From: Thermoguttaceae bacterium
GTDB taxonomy: Bacteria; Planctomycetota; Planctomycetia; Pirellulales; Thermoguttaceae
DNA length: 64,000 bases
NCBI GenBank assembly: GCA_017434455.1
Contig: JAFRFG010000020.1
Coordinates: forward strand, 124,001 to 188,000
Reading direction: 5' to 3'
The position numbers and the translations under genes were made by a program. This document shows positions 44,655 to 53,125 of this stretch, piece by piece (the first letter of the stretch is position 1; each line of letters begins with the position of its first letter). The notes under the pieces are model-generated. The model was not told where the DNA came from, made no database searches, and saw only the letters and a program-made list of their open reading frames with translations.

Positions 44655-45593
44655 ATGAGAACGGCCTTCATCAATAAACTCACCGAACTGGCGGAAAAAG
44701 ACCGCCGGATCATGCTTTTGGTCGGCGATCTCGGCTTCGGGGTGGTAGTCGATTTCGCCAAGCGTCTCCCCGATCAGTTCATCAATATCGGGGTGGCCGA
44801 GCAAAATATGGCGGGGGTCGCCACCGGGCTGGCATTGGCCGGAAAGATCGTCTTCACCTACTCGATCGCCAATTTCCCGATCCTCCGCTGCCTGGAGCAG
44901 ATCCGCAACGACGCCTGTTACCATAAGGCCAACGTGATCGCTGTCTCGGTCGGCGCGGGGGTTGCCTACGGTTCGCTGGGGATGACCCACCAGGCGCTTG
45001 AGGATATCGCCATTATGCGCGCTGTGCCGAATTTATCGCTCATCGCCCCGGGCGACCCTTTAGAGACAGCCCAGGCGGTTGATTACTTAGCCCAGGGCCA
45101 CGGCCCGGCCTACCTGCGGCTGGGGCGCGCCGGAGAGCCGACCGTCCACAAAAATCCGATCAGCTGGCAATTTGGCCGGGCCATCGAGGTTCTCCCAGGA
45201 AACGACCTGACCTTAATCGCCACCGGGACGATGCTCCAAACGGCGGTTGCCGCCGCCGAGAAGCTCCAAACCCAAAACGGCCTCAGCGCTCGGGTTCTCA
45301 GCATGCACACCGTCAAGCCGATCGACGAAGAGGCGATCCGCAAAGCCGCCGCCGAAACGCGGCGAATCGTCACCCTTGAGGAGCACAGCGTCGCCGGTGG
45401 TCTCGGTTCGGCGGTCGCCGAGGTTCTGGCGGAATCGGGAATCAACACCCGTTTCCTGCGGATCGGCTTCCCCCCAGTCTTCGTTCATGAGGTCGGTAAT
45501 CAAGACTACATCAAAAAATGCTATGGTCTTGATGTCGATTCTGTCGTCGAGCGCCTAACGGGGTTTCTGCGGTTACACGCGCAAGAACGTTAG
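44655..45593 (+). CDS. Transketolase, C-terminal subunit
   Basis: This 312-residue protein completes the split transketolase. The pyrimidine-binding domain has NIGVAEQNMAGVATGLALAGK with the catalytic Glu, TYSIANFPILRCLEQIRND, and the GMTHQALEDIAIMRAVPN segment; the C-terminal domain ends the protein. It is coupled to the N-terminal subunit and followed after about 60 bp by the ATP-grasp gene. Confidence 0.9.
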   Translation: MRTAFINKLTELAEKDRRIMLLVGDLGFGVVVDFAKRLPDQFINIGVAEQNMAGVATGLALAGKIVFTYSIANFPILRCLEQIRNDACYHKANVIAVSVGAGVAYGSLGMTHQALEDIAIMRAVPNLSLIAPGDPLETAQAVDYLAQGHGPAYLRLGRAGEPTVHKNPISWQFGRAIEVLPGNDLTLIATGTMLQTAVAAAEKLQTQNGLSARVLSMHTVKPIDEEAIRKAAAETRRIVTLEEHSVAGGLGSAVAEVLAESGINTRFLRIGFPPVFVHEVGNQDYIKKCYGLDVDSVVERLTGFLRLHAQER

Positions 45594-45654
45594 TTTTTTC
45601 TAACACCAAGGGAATACACATTTTGGTGAAGACCACCAGATTAAAGGTTTGATG

Positions 45655-46716
45655 ATGAGAATTGCCATCCAAAAACACGGGGAATTCGTTCACAGCAGTA
45701 CTGACCAGAAGGCCTACATTGACTATTGTGAACAGAACCATATTGATTACGAGCTGGTCGACGCGTTTCAGCCCGATATCCTCAGTAAGCTCAAGAATTT
45801 CGATATCTTCCTCTGGGAACAGAGCATCCACAGCTATTCAAACCAGATCATCGGCCGCTCGCTCCTTAACGCGGTCGAGTCACTCGGAATCAAAGTCTTC
45901 CCGAATTTTCAGTCCTTTTGGCATTTCGACAATAAAATCGCCGAGTCGTACTACCTCGAGGCCGTTGGAGCCCCTATCCCCAAATATTGGGCCATTTTCG
46001 ACAAAAAAGACGCCCTCGACTGGCTTAAAGAAAAAGCGGTTTTTCCCATCGTCGCCAAACTCAAAGCGGGGGCCGGAGGAAATAACGTCCGTTTGATTCG
46101 TGGTCTCTCCGAAGGGAAGCGTTACATCAAGCGGATGTTCGGCCGCGGATTCTCGCCCGCCCCAAAGCTTCTTTTCAAGGTCGCCTCACAATACAAATCG
46201 TCCCGCGGCAATTGGGAAAAGATGAAATCACGCATCGCCCGCGCGCCGGAGTTCTTCCACAATTACTTCGACGCCCAGCGTTTTCCTAACGAGACCGGAT
46301 ATGTCTACTTCCAAGAGTTTATCCCAAATGACGGGTTCGACATCAAAGTGATCGTCGTCAATAAAAAGATCTCGTACATTATCCGCGGTAACCGCCAGAA
46401 CGACTTCCGGGCATCCGGAAGCGGGTATCTCGAATATACCCGGGAAAAGGTTCCGATGAATGTCCTCATCTCGGCCCGCGACACCGCCGAGAAGATGAAC
46501 ATCCCCAAAGTTGGTTTCGATTACGTGATCGACAATCGAACCGGTGAGGGAAAAATCGTCGAAATGTGCTGCGGTTACGTCGCCCACGCAACAGACGCGG
46601 CCGGTGGTTACTGGGACTACGATCTGAACTGGCACGAGAACGACGGTGTTCTTAATTCGGTTAAGGAGCTGCTCGACCTAATGACCGCGCAGGTTCGCGC
46701 CGAAAAGGGGTGGTAA
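45655..46716 (+). CDS. ATP-grasp domain ligase in the polysaccharide locus
   Basis: This protein of about 353 residues has an ATP-grasp fold similar to RimK-type ligases. The P-loop-like segment FPIVAKLKAGAGGNNVRLI, then VYFQEFIPNDGFDIKVIVVN, and a later metal-binding region around FDYVIDNRTGEGKIVEMCCGY are visible. ATP-grasp enzymes couple ATP hydrolysis to forming an amide or ester bond, and here the substrate may be a sugar or an amino-sugar of the surface glycan. No close relative can be named. Start candidates are ATG 45652 and 45655; the latter is better spaced from AAAGG. Confidence 0.75.
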   Translation: MRIAIQKHGEFVHSSTDQKAYIDYCEQNHIDYELVDAFQPDILSKLKNFDIFLWEQSIHSYSNQIIGRSLLNAVESLGIKVFPNFQSFWHFDNKIAESYYLEAVGAPIPKYWAIFDKKDALDWLKEKAVFPIVAKLKAGAGGNNVRLIRGLSEGKRYIKRMFGRGFSPAPKLLFKVASQYKSSRGNWEKMKSRIARAPEFFHNYFDAQRFPNETGYVYFQEFIPNDGFDIKVIVVNKKISYIIRGNRQNDFRASGSGYLEYTREKVPMNVLISARDTAEKMNIPKVGFDYVIDNRTGEGKIVEMCCGYVAHATDAAGGYWDYDLNWHENDGVLNSVKELLDLMTAQVRAEKGW

Positions 46717-46722
46717 TAGACT

Positions 46723-47643
46723 TTACCGATCGGCCGCGTTATCCGGCAGCCCCGGGACGTGAACCGCCCGGACGGCGGTGACCATCGTTTCAAACCGCTG
46801 ACGCAGCTCGTCGGAGACGATGCTTTTCTTGCCGCTGTTTCGGATCTTCATCCGGAGCTTTTGAATCCGCAACAGGTGCATCATCAGTTTCGTCCCCCAG
46901 TTGAGATAGTTCACGAACAGGAGCGTATAGTGTTCGGCCATCGAACCGATCAGCTTGCCACGGTATCGGCTATAGATCCGATAGGCGCAGATGATGGCCC
47001 ATTTCAACTTTGGAAACGACGTGCAGCTCGATTCCTCACAGGCGGCGTAGAGCGGCTCGTTGATCAGGGTGATCTTCAGATCATCGTCCAACGCCGCCCG
47101 GCACCAGAGCTCGGCGTCTTCCGCACCAAAAAAACTCTCATCGTACGGATGACGCAGGAACCATGCCTTTCGGCCGAGCACGGCTGCATGACAGATTCCC
47201 GACTTCCCCAGACCGACCCTTCGTTTGGTGATTTCCGGCACATTGAGATTTCGGGCCGAGTAGAAGTTGAATTTCGAATCGTAGGCGAACATCCCGGCCG
47301 AGACCAGATCAATATCGGGCCGCTCCTCGAGAAGGCGCATCTGTTTTTCGATCCGATCCGGGGCCATCAGATCGTCGGCATCCATGCGGGCCAGATAATC
47401 GTAGCGCGCTTCCCGAGCTATTTGATTCAGCCGGGCCGGCAAACGGAGATTCTTCCCATCGGAAATAACACGAACCCGAGGATCATCGACCGAGCGGGCA
47501 ATCTCGAGCGACCGATCGGTGGAACCGTCGTCAACAAGGATCAACTCCCAGTACGGGTAGGTCTGGGCGAATACCGCGCGAATAGCATCGGCAAGCGTTT
47601 TTTCGGCGTTATAAAACGGGATACCTATGGTCACATAGTTCAT
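46723..47643 (-). CDS. Family 2 glycosyltransferase
   Basis: This 306-residue GT-A fold enzyme transfers a sugar from a nucleotide donor during surface-glycan synthesis. It shows VTIGIPFYNAEKTLADAIRA, the VDDGSTDRS nucleotide motif, MDADD as the DxD-like metal site, and an AEDAELWCRA motif. No membrane helices are visible. It converges with the ATP-grasp gene, 6 bp from its end, and stands at the right edge of the polysaccharide cluster. Confidence 0.9.
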   Translation of the reverse strand: MNYVTIGIPFYNAEKTLADAIRAVFAQTYPYWELILVDDGSTDRSLEIARSVDDPRVRVISDGKNLRLPARLNQIAREARYDYLARMDADDLMAPDRIEKQMRLLEERPDIDLVSAGMFAYDSKFNFYSARNLNVPEITKRRVGLGKSGICHAAVLGRKAWFLRHPYDESFFGAEDAELWCRAALDDDLKITLINEPLYAACEESSCTSFPKLKWAIICAYRIYSRYRGKLIGSMAEHYTLLFVNYLNWGTKLMMHLLRIQKLRMKIRNSGKKSIVSDELRQRFETMVTAVRAVHVPGLPDNAADR

Positions 47644-47990
47644 CGTCGTTACCCAGCAGAAACTATCTGTATTTGTCTTGACGGTTTTTGATCTCGTTAA
47701 GCGGCTTCTTCAGCGCACTATTTTCCCATCCTCACATAAAGCCCATCGGCATTGTCGTGATGTACAACACCTGAGGCGCCAAAAAAACCTCAGGCGAGTA
47801 GGGAAATTATATCCCCTATCCCCTCTTGGGCAAGGGTTTGGAAAGAGGTGTTAGGGGGAGTACGTTTATTAAAACTTGCTGAAAATCAACTCCCCCTGGT
47901 GACTGTCACCCCCCGGTTCGGCAGGTAAAATAGGACCGGTGGCTGTTTTATCCACCGGTTCCCCAACCCTTTCGCGCGGAGTTTCTCCCT
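47644..47990. other. Intergenic region between GT2 and nadE
   Basis: About 350 bp with no gene. It holds a 7-bp inverted repeat (CCTGAGG / CCTCAGG, about 47770-47794) whose loop is A-rich, a promoter for nadE (47903-47931), and an 8-bp hairpin ACCGGTGG / CCACCGGT (47935-47959) that would sit at the very start of the nadE transcript. Confidence 0.5.
47903..47931 (+). promoter_or_regulatory. Probable promoter of nadE
   Basis: CTGTCA (47903-47908) and TAAAAT (47926-47931) are separated by 17 bp. The -10 matches five of six and the -35 four of six bases. Confidence 0.45.
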
Positions 47991-49742
47991 ATGTCCAGCC
48001 CATTTTCGATGAATCCCCTGCCCGTGGCGGCGGCGCTGAACCTTTCCCCGTTGGACTTTTCGGGGAACGCCCGGCGGGTGGGGGAGCTGCTTCGGCAGGT
48101 TCGGGCCGAAGCTGCTTCTTCAATTCGGCCGATTGTTGTTCTTCCCGGGGAGACAGTATCCGGGCAGGCCGGGGACTTTGCCGGGGCTTCGTGGATTCGA
48201 CAGCGGGCGATAAAGGCGCTGGAAGAGATACTTCCCGCTTCCGGCGGGCTTTCGGCGTTGGTTTCCCTGCCGCACACCCGCGGCGAGGAGCTTTGGATTG
48301 TGGCCGACAGAGGGGCACGGCCGGTACCGCTCGACGAGCGGGGATGCTTCGCGGTTGACGGCGTGAGGATCGCGACCCGACCGGAAGGGGCGAAGGACGC
48401 CGATTGGCTCGTTTTGCGGGACGCTCGGCCGGTTCGCTTTGGCAGTCAGCGGGCGTTTATCGAGCGGGCCTGCCGTTTGAGCGAAAACGGGCCGTTGGTT
48501 GTCGCCGCCGATTGTTTGGGGACTCAGGGGGAACCGGATATCTTCGCCGGCGGGGCGCTGATTGCCTCCGACGGGAAAGTTTTGGCGCGCACGCGGCGCT
48601 TCTCTTATCGCGACGGGCTTTGGTGTGCCCCGGCGCCGGAGGTTCAAACCGCTTCCCTTCCCTGGGACGCGGCCGACCTGGCCGATCGTGAGGAAGAAAG
48701 TTATGAGGAATTCGCCCGGGCGATCTCTTTGGCGCTTCTGGACTATATGCGCAAATGCCATGCGCGAGGTTTTACGCTGTCGCTCTCCGGAGGAGCCGAT
48801 TCAGCCGCGGTCGCGGTGCTGGTGCTGCTGGGCCGTATCTTCGGCATCGAGGAGTTGGGGGAAAGCGGGCTGAAAGAACGTCTTGCGTCCCTCACGCGGC
48901 AAAATGACGAGCAAAGTGACCTGGCGTCGGAACTGCTTACCACCGTCTATCAGGCGACCGCCAACAGCGGGGAGGTCACCCGCTCGGCGGCCGAGCGGGT
49001 CGCCCGCGCCGTCGGGAGCCGACATTTTGAGTTTTCGATCGATCCGATCGTTGAAAGCTATAAGGCACTCATTGCCGAGGCCATCGGCCGACCCTTGACA
49101 TGGGACAAGGACGATCTGCCGCTGCAGAATATCCAAGCCCGCACCCGCGCTCCGGGGGTCTGGCTGCTGGCCAATCTCAGTGATTCCCTCCTCCTGTCGA
49201 CAGGGAACCGCAGCGAGGCGTCGGTCGGTTATATGACGATGGATGGTGACTCGTGCGGGGCGCTCTCACCCATCGCCGCGGTGAGCAAGGTATTTATCCG
49301 AAAATGGCTCCTTTGGATGGAGAAAACCGGCGTTTTTCTGCGGCACGCCGACGGAAGTGGCGAGCGTTTCACTGTTCCGGCCCTGGCGGCGATCAACGAT
49401 CAGCAGCCGACCGCCGAACTGCGTCCCCCCGAAGCCGGACAGACCGACGAGGGGGACCTGATGCCCTACTCGGTCCTGAATATCATCGAAGAGGGTGTTG
49501 TTCGGCGGCTCGGCGGTGAGGAGCTCCTCGACTTCGTCCGGGAAAAAGCGGCCGCGGTGCCGGAGCTTTGCGGTGCCGACCGCGGGATGTTCGAGGCGTG
49601 GATCGCGAGATTCTGCCGTATGTTCCCGCGCGCCGCGTGGAAACGGCGCCGAACCGCCCCGGGGTTCAATATCGACCGATACTCCCTGGCGCCCGGTCAG
49701 GGAAACGATCTGCCGCTGTTGGTCGGGGACTTCGGCCAATAG
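47991..49742 (+). CDS. nadE: NAD synthetase with a degenerate-looking glutaminase domain
   Basis: This 583-residue protein makes NAD from deamido-NAD. The C-terminal half is an intact NadE: PP-loop LSGGADSAA, NIQARTRAPGVWLLAN, and LLLSTGNRSEASVGYMT. The N-terminal half aligns in layout with the nitrilase-type glutaminase domain (IVVLPGETVSG carries the Glu). However, the expected Lys and the catalytic Cys (family motif CED-W) do not appear at the corresponding places, where DGVRIATRPEGAKDA is read instead. It may therefore use free ammonia or depend on a partner for ammonia. It has its own promoter. Confidence 0.88.
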   Translation: MSSPFSMNPLPVAAALNLSPLDFSGNARRVGELLRQVRAEAASSIRPIVVLPGETVSGQAGDFAGASWIRQRAIKALEEILPASGGLSALVSLPHTRGEELWIVADRGARPVPLDERGCFAVDGVRIATRPEGAKDADWLVLRDARPVRFGSQRAFIERACRLSENGPLVVAADCLGTQGEPDIFAGGALIASDGKVLARTRRFSYRDGLWCAPAPEVQTASLPWDAADLADREEESYEEFARAISLALLDYMRKCHARGFTLSLSGGADSAAVAVLVLLGRIFGIEELGESGLKERLASLTRQNDEQSDLASELLTTVYQATANSGEVTRSAAERVARAVGSRHFEFSIDPIVESYKALIAEAIGRPLTWDKDDLPLQNIQARTRAPGVWLLANLSDSLLLSTGNRSEASVGYMTMDGDSCGALSPIAAVSKVFIRKWLLWMEKTGVFLRHADGSGERFTVPALAAINDQQPTAELRPPEAGQTDEGDLMPYSVLNIIEEGVVRRLGGEELLDFVREKAAAVPELCGADRGMFEAWIARFCRMFPRAAWKRRRTAPGFNIDRYSLAPGQGNDLPLLVGDFGQ

Positions 49743-49846
49743 TAACTAAGAAAAAAAGCGCCGCGGCATCCGTTTTCCCTTCACTGTCGTTAGGGGAAAA
49801 CGTTATCCGCGGCGCCGGAGCGATGTATTCTCTCCGCTGGGATAGA

Positions 49847-50803
49847 TCAAAGAGCCTCAGACGCGATCTTGAAGACGAACGGAGCCGTTTGGGGGGACTT
49901 GATGAGCGGACGGCGGGAGAAGACGGCACCCGGACCGGATTCGGCCTCCTGCCCCTCGGCGGCATCGGCGGCCGCGGGCGTACCCGCCCTTCTCGCGGCC
50001 TTCATCCGCTCGGAGATATCATTGATATCCCCGGCGCTGGTAGCGAGGTAAAGTCCCACGACAACGCAGCGCTTTCCCTCCTCAGAGTATTTTTCGAGCA
50101 GCGGGCGAACCGTCTCGTTATACGACTGCCCCATCTCGCAGTAGGCCCAGTTCCCTTCCGAAAAACCGTAGCGGCCGCAGGCACTGGTGCAGAGCTTCTT
50201 CATCACCGGATTGATCAGTCCGGCGTGGTCCCCATCACCGTGGGCGATGATCAGAAGAACCTCCTCGGCGCTGTTGGTCGAATTCGACTCGATCTCCTCG
50301 GCGATGTACTTCGCCAGAAGATCCCCCTCGCTGAGGGTCTGCGTCATCGTGATAGGGACTTTCGGACGGGCGGCGCGTCCTCCCTCTTCCTCCAGCGTGG
50401 CCCGCGTGGAGGGAGACGAGTACAGTCCCAAGACGGTGGGAACATCGAAATGGCTGTGCGACGTCGGGAAGATGAACGCCGGAACAACAATGATCCGGTC
50501 ACATCCGGCGTTCTCCAGACGCTCGATCCCTTCGGTGGTATCGGGCTGAGCGAACTCCATATTCGCCCACTCGATCGCCGCGAAGCGACCGTCGTTCAGC
50601 GAACGAACCTCCTCGGCCAGCTGAGTGATCGACTCGTTCCATCTCGGCGAGGGGGAACCGTGTGTGAGAATCAGCAGACCGACTTTCTCCTCCTCTGCCT
50701 GGCAGAAAAGGGAGGCACCGACGGTCAAAATGATCGTCAGGACGGCGGCAAGCGGCGCGAAGCCGATCAATGGGAAACAAACGTTACGATTCTTCAGGGT
50801 CAT
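49847..50803 (-). CDS. Exported CbiX-like sirohydrochlorin chelatase
   Basis: This 318-residue protein has a signal peptide or N-terminal anchor (LAAVLTIILTVGASLFCQA), followed by a class II chelatase fold of the CbiX/SirB type: LLILTHGSPSPRWNESI with the metal-binding His, and IFPTSHSHFDVPTV with a second His. Such enzymes insert cobalt or iron into sirohydrochlorin and are normally cytoplasmic, though exported CbiK forms are known in sulfate reducers. No other cobalamin or sirohaem genes are nearby, so its role is uncertain. It starts at ATG 50803. Confidence 0.75.
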   Translation of the reverse strand: MTLKNRNVCFPLIGFAPLAAVLTIILTVGASLFCQAEEEKVGLLILTHGSPSPRWNESITQLAEEVRSLNDGRFAAIEWANMEFAQPDTTEGIERLENAGCDRIIVVPAFIFPTSHSHFDVPTVLGLYSSPSTRATLEEEGGRAARPKVPITMTQTLSEGDLLAKYIAEEIESNSTNSAEEVLLIIAHGDGDHAGLINPVMKKLCTSACGRYGFSEGNWAYCEMGQSYNETVRPLLEKYSEEGKRCVVVGLYLATSAGDINDISERMKAARRAGTPAAADAAEGQEAESGPGAVFSRRPLIKSPQTAPFVFKIASEAL

Positions 50804-50879
50804 CGATAGGGTCTTTCTGTTTAAAATTTTCTTAGGTGCGGCTAATATTGTCGGGAAAAATTTTTGGCGATTTAAGTGC

Positions 50880-51980
50880 TCACAGCGTACTGGACTCTCC
50901 CCCGGCAATCGTCGCGGAGGCACGCCAGGGTTTCTTATCCACGCCGTCCGAAATCGGGTGAACGCTTCCGTCAACGTACAGCGCGTTGACGATCCCCGGG
51001 TGGGAGCTTCGGGCCGAGAAGAATCCGATCGACATACTCACCATGTCGTGGAATTTGCTGTTCGGTGTCAGATAGGTCGAAAAAGTACTGGCGTACGGCT
51101 TGCCGACCATCCACGCCCCCCCCCGTTCCCCGGTGAAGGAAGAACTGGCCGTTACCCAAGAGGACATCTCCTCATCGGTCGGATCCGACAGACCGCGGAG
51201 CCCCTGCTGTCCGGTGACCGGAACAAACATCCTGCTCAGCGACAAGGTCTGGCGCTTGGGGTTCCCTTCCGGACCGGGAACAACCGCGTCATCACCGCAG
51301 CCGCGCAGCGTTTCGGAAAAATAGAGGGTGTTCGAGGTTCCATCGGTGATCGAACCGAACGTCGTTTTGCAGTTATAGTAGATCATTCCATCGGTCCTGT
51401 AACGGCAATCGTAATTCACCCCCGTCCCCGAACCGATGCAGGTGACATAGTTGGTCCCGGCGCAGTTTTTAATCTCCCCCACCTTATCTTCCGACAGCTG
51501 GAAACCGTCCTTCCCCCCGTCGCTCGGGCAGGTGACCATCGGCAGACGCAGCTGGATAGTATCTTCATAGATCGGATTGATCGTCAGGTCACGCATCGCC
51601 GAACCGACAAAGAGGGGCTCATCCAGGTCGATCAGCTCGCGCACTTGGGTCTGCTCGACGTAAGGAAGAATCTGCGCGATCGGCGAGTAACAGTAATTCG
51701 ACGATTCAGCCAGCGTCGGGAAACAGTTATGAGTGTCGTGGAAATTGTGCACCGCCAGGCCGATCTGCTTGAGGTTATTCGTGCACTTCACGCGTCGGGC
51801 GGCCTCACGGGCGGCCTGGACTGCCGGAAGAAGAAGCCCGATCAGAATGCCGATGATCGCGATCACCACCAGCAGTTCCACCAAGGTGAATCCTCGACGG
51901 GGCCGGGGGAAACGGACACTGTCGCGGTGACGGTGGACAACAGCACTCAGGGAACGAGGAAGAACCATACGACGAAACAT
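50880..51980 (-). CDS. DUF1559 pseudopilin-like protein
   Basis: This 366-residue protein is a hallmark of planctomycetes. It has a prepilin-type cleavage motif ([20 protein letters not shown]), then the family start [20 protein letters not shown], the [14 protein letters not shown] segment, and near the C terminus the H-X9-DG motif ([12 protein letters not shown]). It is processed by a prepilin peptidase and assembled in or on the envelope; the function is unknown. Its promoter overlaps a palindrome, implying tight control. Confidence 0.93.
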   Translation of the reverse strand: MFRRMVLPRSLSAVVHRHRDSVRFPRPRRGFTLVELLVVIAIIGILIGLLLPAVQAAREAARRVKCTNNLKQIGLAVHNFHDTHNCFPTLAESSNYCYSPIAQILPYVEQTQVRELIDLDEPLFVGSAMRDLTINPIYEDTIQLRLPMVTCPSDGGKDGFQLSEDKVGEIKNCAGTNYVTCIGSGTGVNYDCRYRTDGMIYYNCKTTFGSITDGTSNTLYFSETLRGCGDDAVVPGPEGNPKRQTLSLSRMFVPVTGQQGLRGLSDPTDEEMSSWVTASSSFTGERGGAWMVGKPYASTFSTYLTPNSKFHDMVSMSIGFFSARSSHPGIVNALYVDGSVHPISDGVDKKPWRASATIAGGESSTL

Positions 51981-52114
51981 AGAGACACGCTCCTTTTCTT
52001 TGGTGTATCTAAAGAATGAACGACCGATTGAATTGTTTTTGCTTCTCTTGTTCTTACAGAACCTTCGGTTATATGCTTGTATGAATCACAGGCTTAGCCG
52101 CGTCTAATATCAGT

Positions 52115-52142
52115 ATTTTAGCCAAAGCTAAAATTTCCGCAA
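52115..52142 (-). promoter_or_regulatory. Promoter of the DUF1559 gene with an overlapping operator-like palindrome
   Basis: On the minus strand TTGCGG (52142-52137) and TAAAAT (52120-52115) are separated by 16 bp. The perfect inverted repeat ATTTTAGC-CAAA-GCTAAAAT (52115-52134) covers the -10 box and most of the spacer, the usual place for a repressor to act. Confidence 0.5.
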
Positions 52143-52192
52143 TAGGGGGTCCAAGAAATAATTATTTTTGCCGAGTGAATTGATTGTTTTTC

Positions 52193-52206
52193 TTAGCTTA
52201 AGCTAA
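52193..52206. promoter_or_regulatory. 14-bp perfect palindrome TTAGCTTAAGCTAA
   Basis: Fully self-complementary, with the same TTAGC/GCTAA half-sites as the palindrome at 52115-52134, 60 bp away. It could be a second site for the same regulator. It is not part of the FabI-gene terminator, which lies at 52225-52258. Confidence 0.4.
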
Positions 52207-52224
52207 TTATATAGACAAAAAGAT

Positions 52225-52258
52225 CCCCGCGCGGAGCGTGGAAACGTCACGGGCGGGG
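52225..52258 (-). terminator. Intrinsic terminator of the FabI-like gene
   Basis: CCCCGC (52225-52230) pairs with GCGGGG (52253-52258). An inner CGTG/CACG pairing is possible, and on the minus strand ATCTTTTTG follows. Confidence 0.7.
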
Positions 52259-52281
52259 GTAAAAGGGATTTATCACGAGGG

Positions 52282-53085
52282 CTACTCAACCACCTTTTTG
52301 ATGATCGCCGCGTCGAAAAAGTTGATCCCCATCCCGGCATCGACGATTACCTTTTGAGCGGTGATACCGCTCGATCGCGGCGAGAGGAGAAAGACCGCGG
52401 CGGAGGCGGCCTCATCGGTACTCAGCGCCCGATGACGGGGAATCACCTGTTCGGCGAAAAGGTAACTGTCCATATACCCGGGAATCCCCGCCGAAGCGCT
52501 GGTCTTTAGCAGCGACGGCGCCACGGCGTTGAACCGGACCTCGGAGAAGGACGAAAACGACTTCGTCAGGAACGCCAGCGTCGAATCGAGCGCGGCTTTG
52601 ATCGGCGCCATATAGCCGTAGTTCTCGCTTGCCATCCGGGTGGTGGAGATCGAGACGGTCACCACCGAGGCGGTTTCGGTCAGAAGACCCTTAAAGGCGT
52701 TGGCGATCTCCACCAGCGAGAAGCAAGAAATATCGAGCGCCTGCAAAAAGGCCTCTTTTCGTGTCTCGTGAAAGGGACGAACCCCGTCGGAGTAATCGGC
52801 GAAAGCGATCGAATGAAGCAGACCGTCGAAAGGTCCGAGCCGGTCGGCGGTGATTTTTTCGGCCAGGGCGGTAATCGCCTCGGAATTTTCAACATCGCAG
52901 CAGTAAACCGGCGCGTCGGAAAAGAGCGTCTTTACCCGAGTCAAAAGTGTCTCGTCACGGACGACGAAGACACACTCGGCCCCCTCGCCGCGAAGCATCG
53001 AGGCGACGGCATAGGCAACGCTCTTTTTGTTGGCGACACCGAAGAGCAGAAACTTCCTGCCGCTGAGCTGTAAAAAATCGGCCAT
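52282..53085 (-). CDS. FabI-like enoyl-ACP reductase (SDR superfamily)
   Basis: This 267-residue protein resembles FabI, which reduces enoyl-ACP in fatty acid synthesis. It has LLFGVANKKSVAYAVASML (family GIANxxSIA), FDGLLHSIAFAD, the Tyr-x6-Lys motif in ENYGYMAPIKAALD, and a C-terminal SSGITAQKVIVDAGMG. The second active-site Tyr of FabI (Tyr146 in E. coli, LSYLGAERA) reads as Ile here (VSISTTRMA). It may be the true reductase or a diverged paralogue. It starts at ATG 53085 and lies 40 bp downstream of pheT. Confidence 0.8.
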   Translation of the reverse strand: MADFLQLSGRKFLLFGVANKKSVAYAVASMLRGEGAECVFVVRDETLLTRVKTLFSDAPVYCCDVENSEAITALAEKITADRLGPFDGLLHSIAFADYSDGVRPFHETRKEAFLQALDISCFSLVEIANAFKGLLTETASVVTVSISTTRMASENYGYMAPIKAALDSTLAFLTKSFSSFSEVRFNAVAPSLLKTSASAGIPGYMDSYLFAEQVIPRHRALSTDEAASAAVFLLSPRSSGITAQKVIVDAGMGINFFDAAIIKKVVE

Positions 53086-53125
53086 CGGGCAAACTCCCTT
53101 CCGGGTACGTTTTCAGCGGTTCATT

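Noticed and set aside
47770-47794. Terminator after the GT2 or ATP-grasp gene
   Set aside because: The inverted repeat lies upstream of GT2 and lacks a trailing T-run on either strand.
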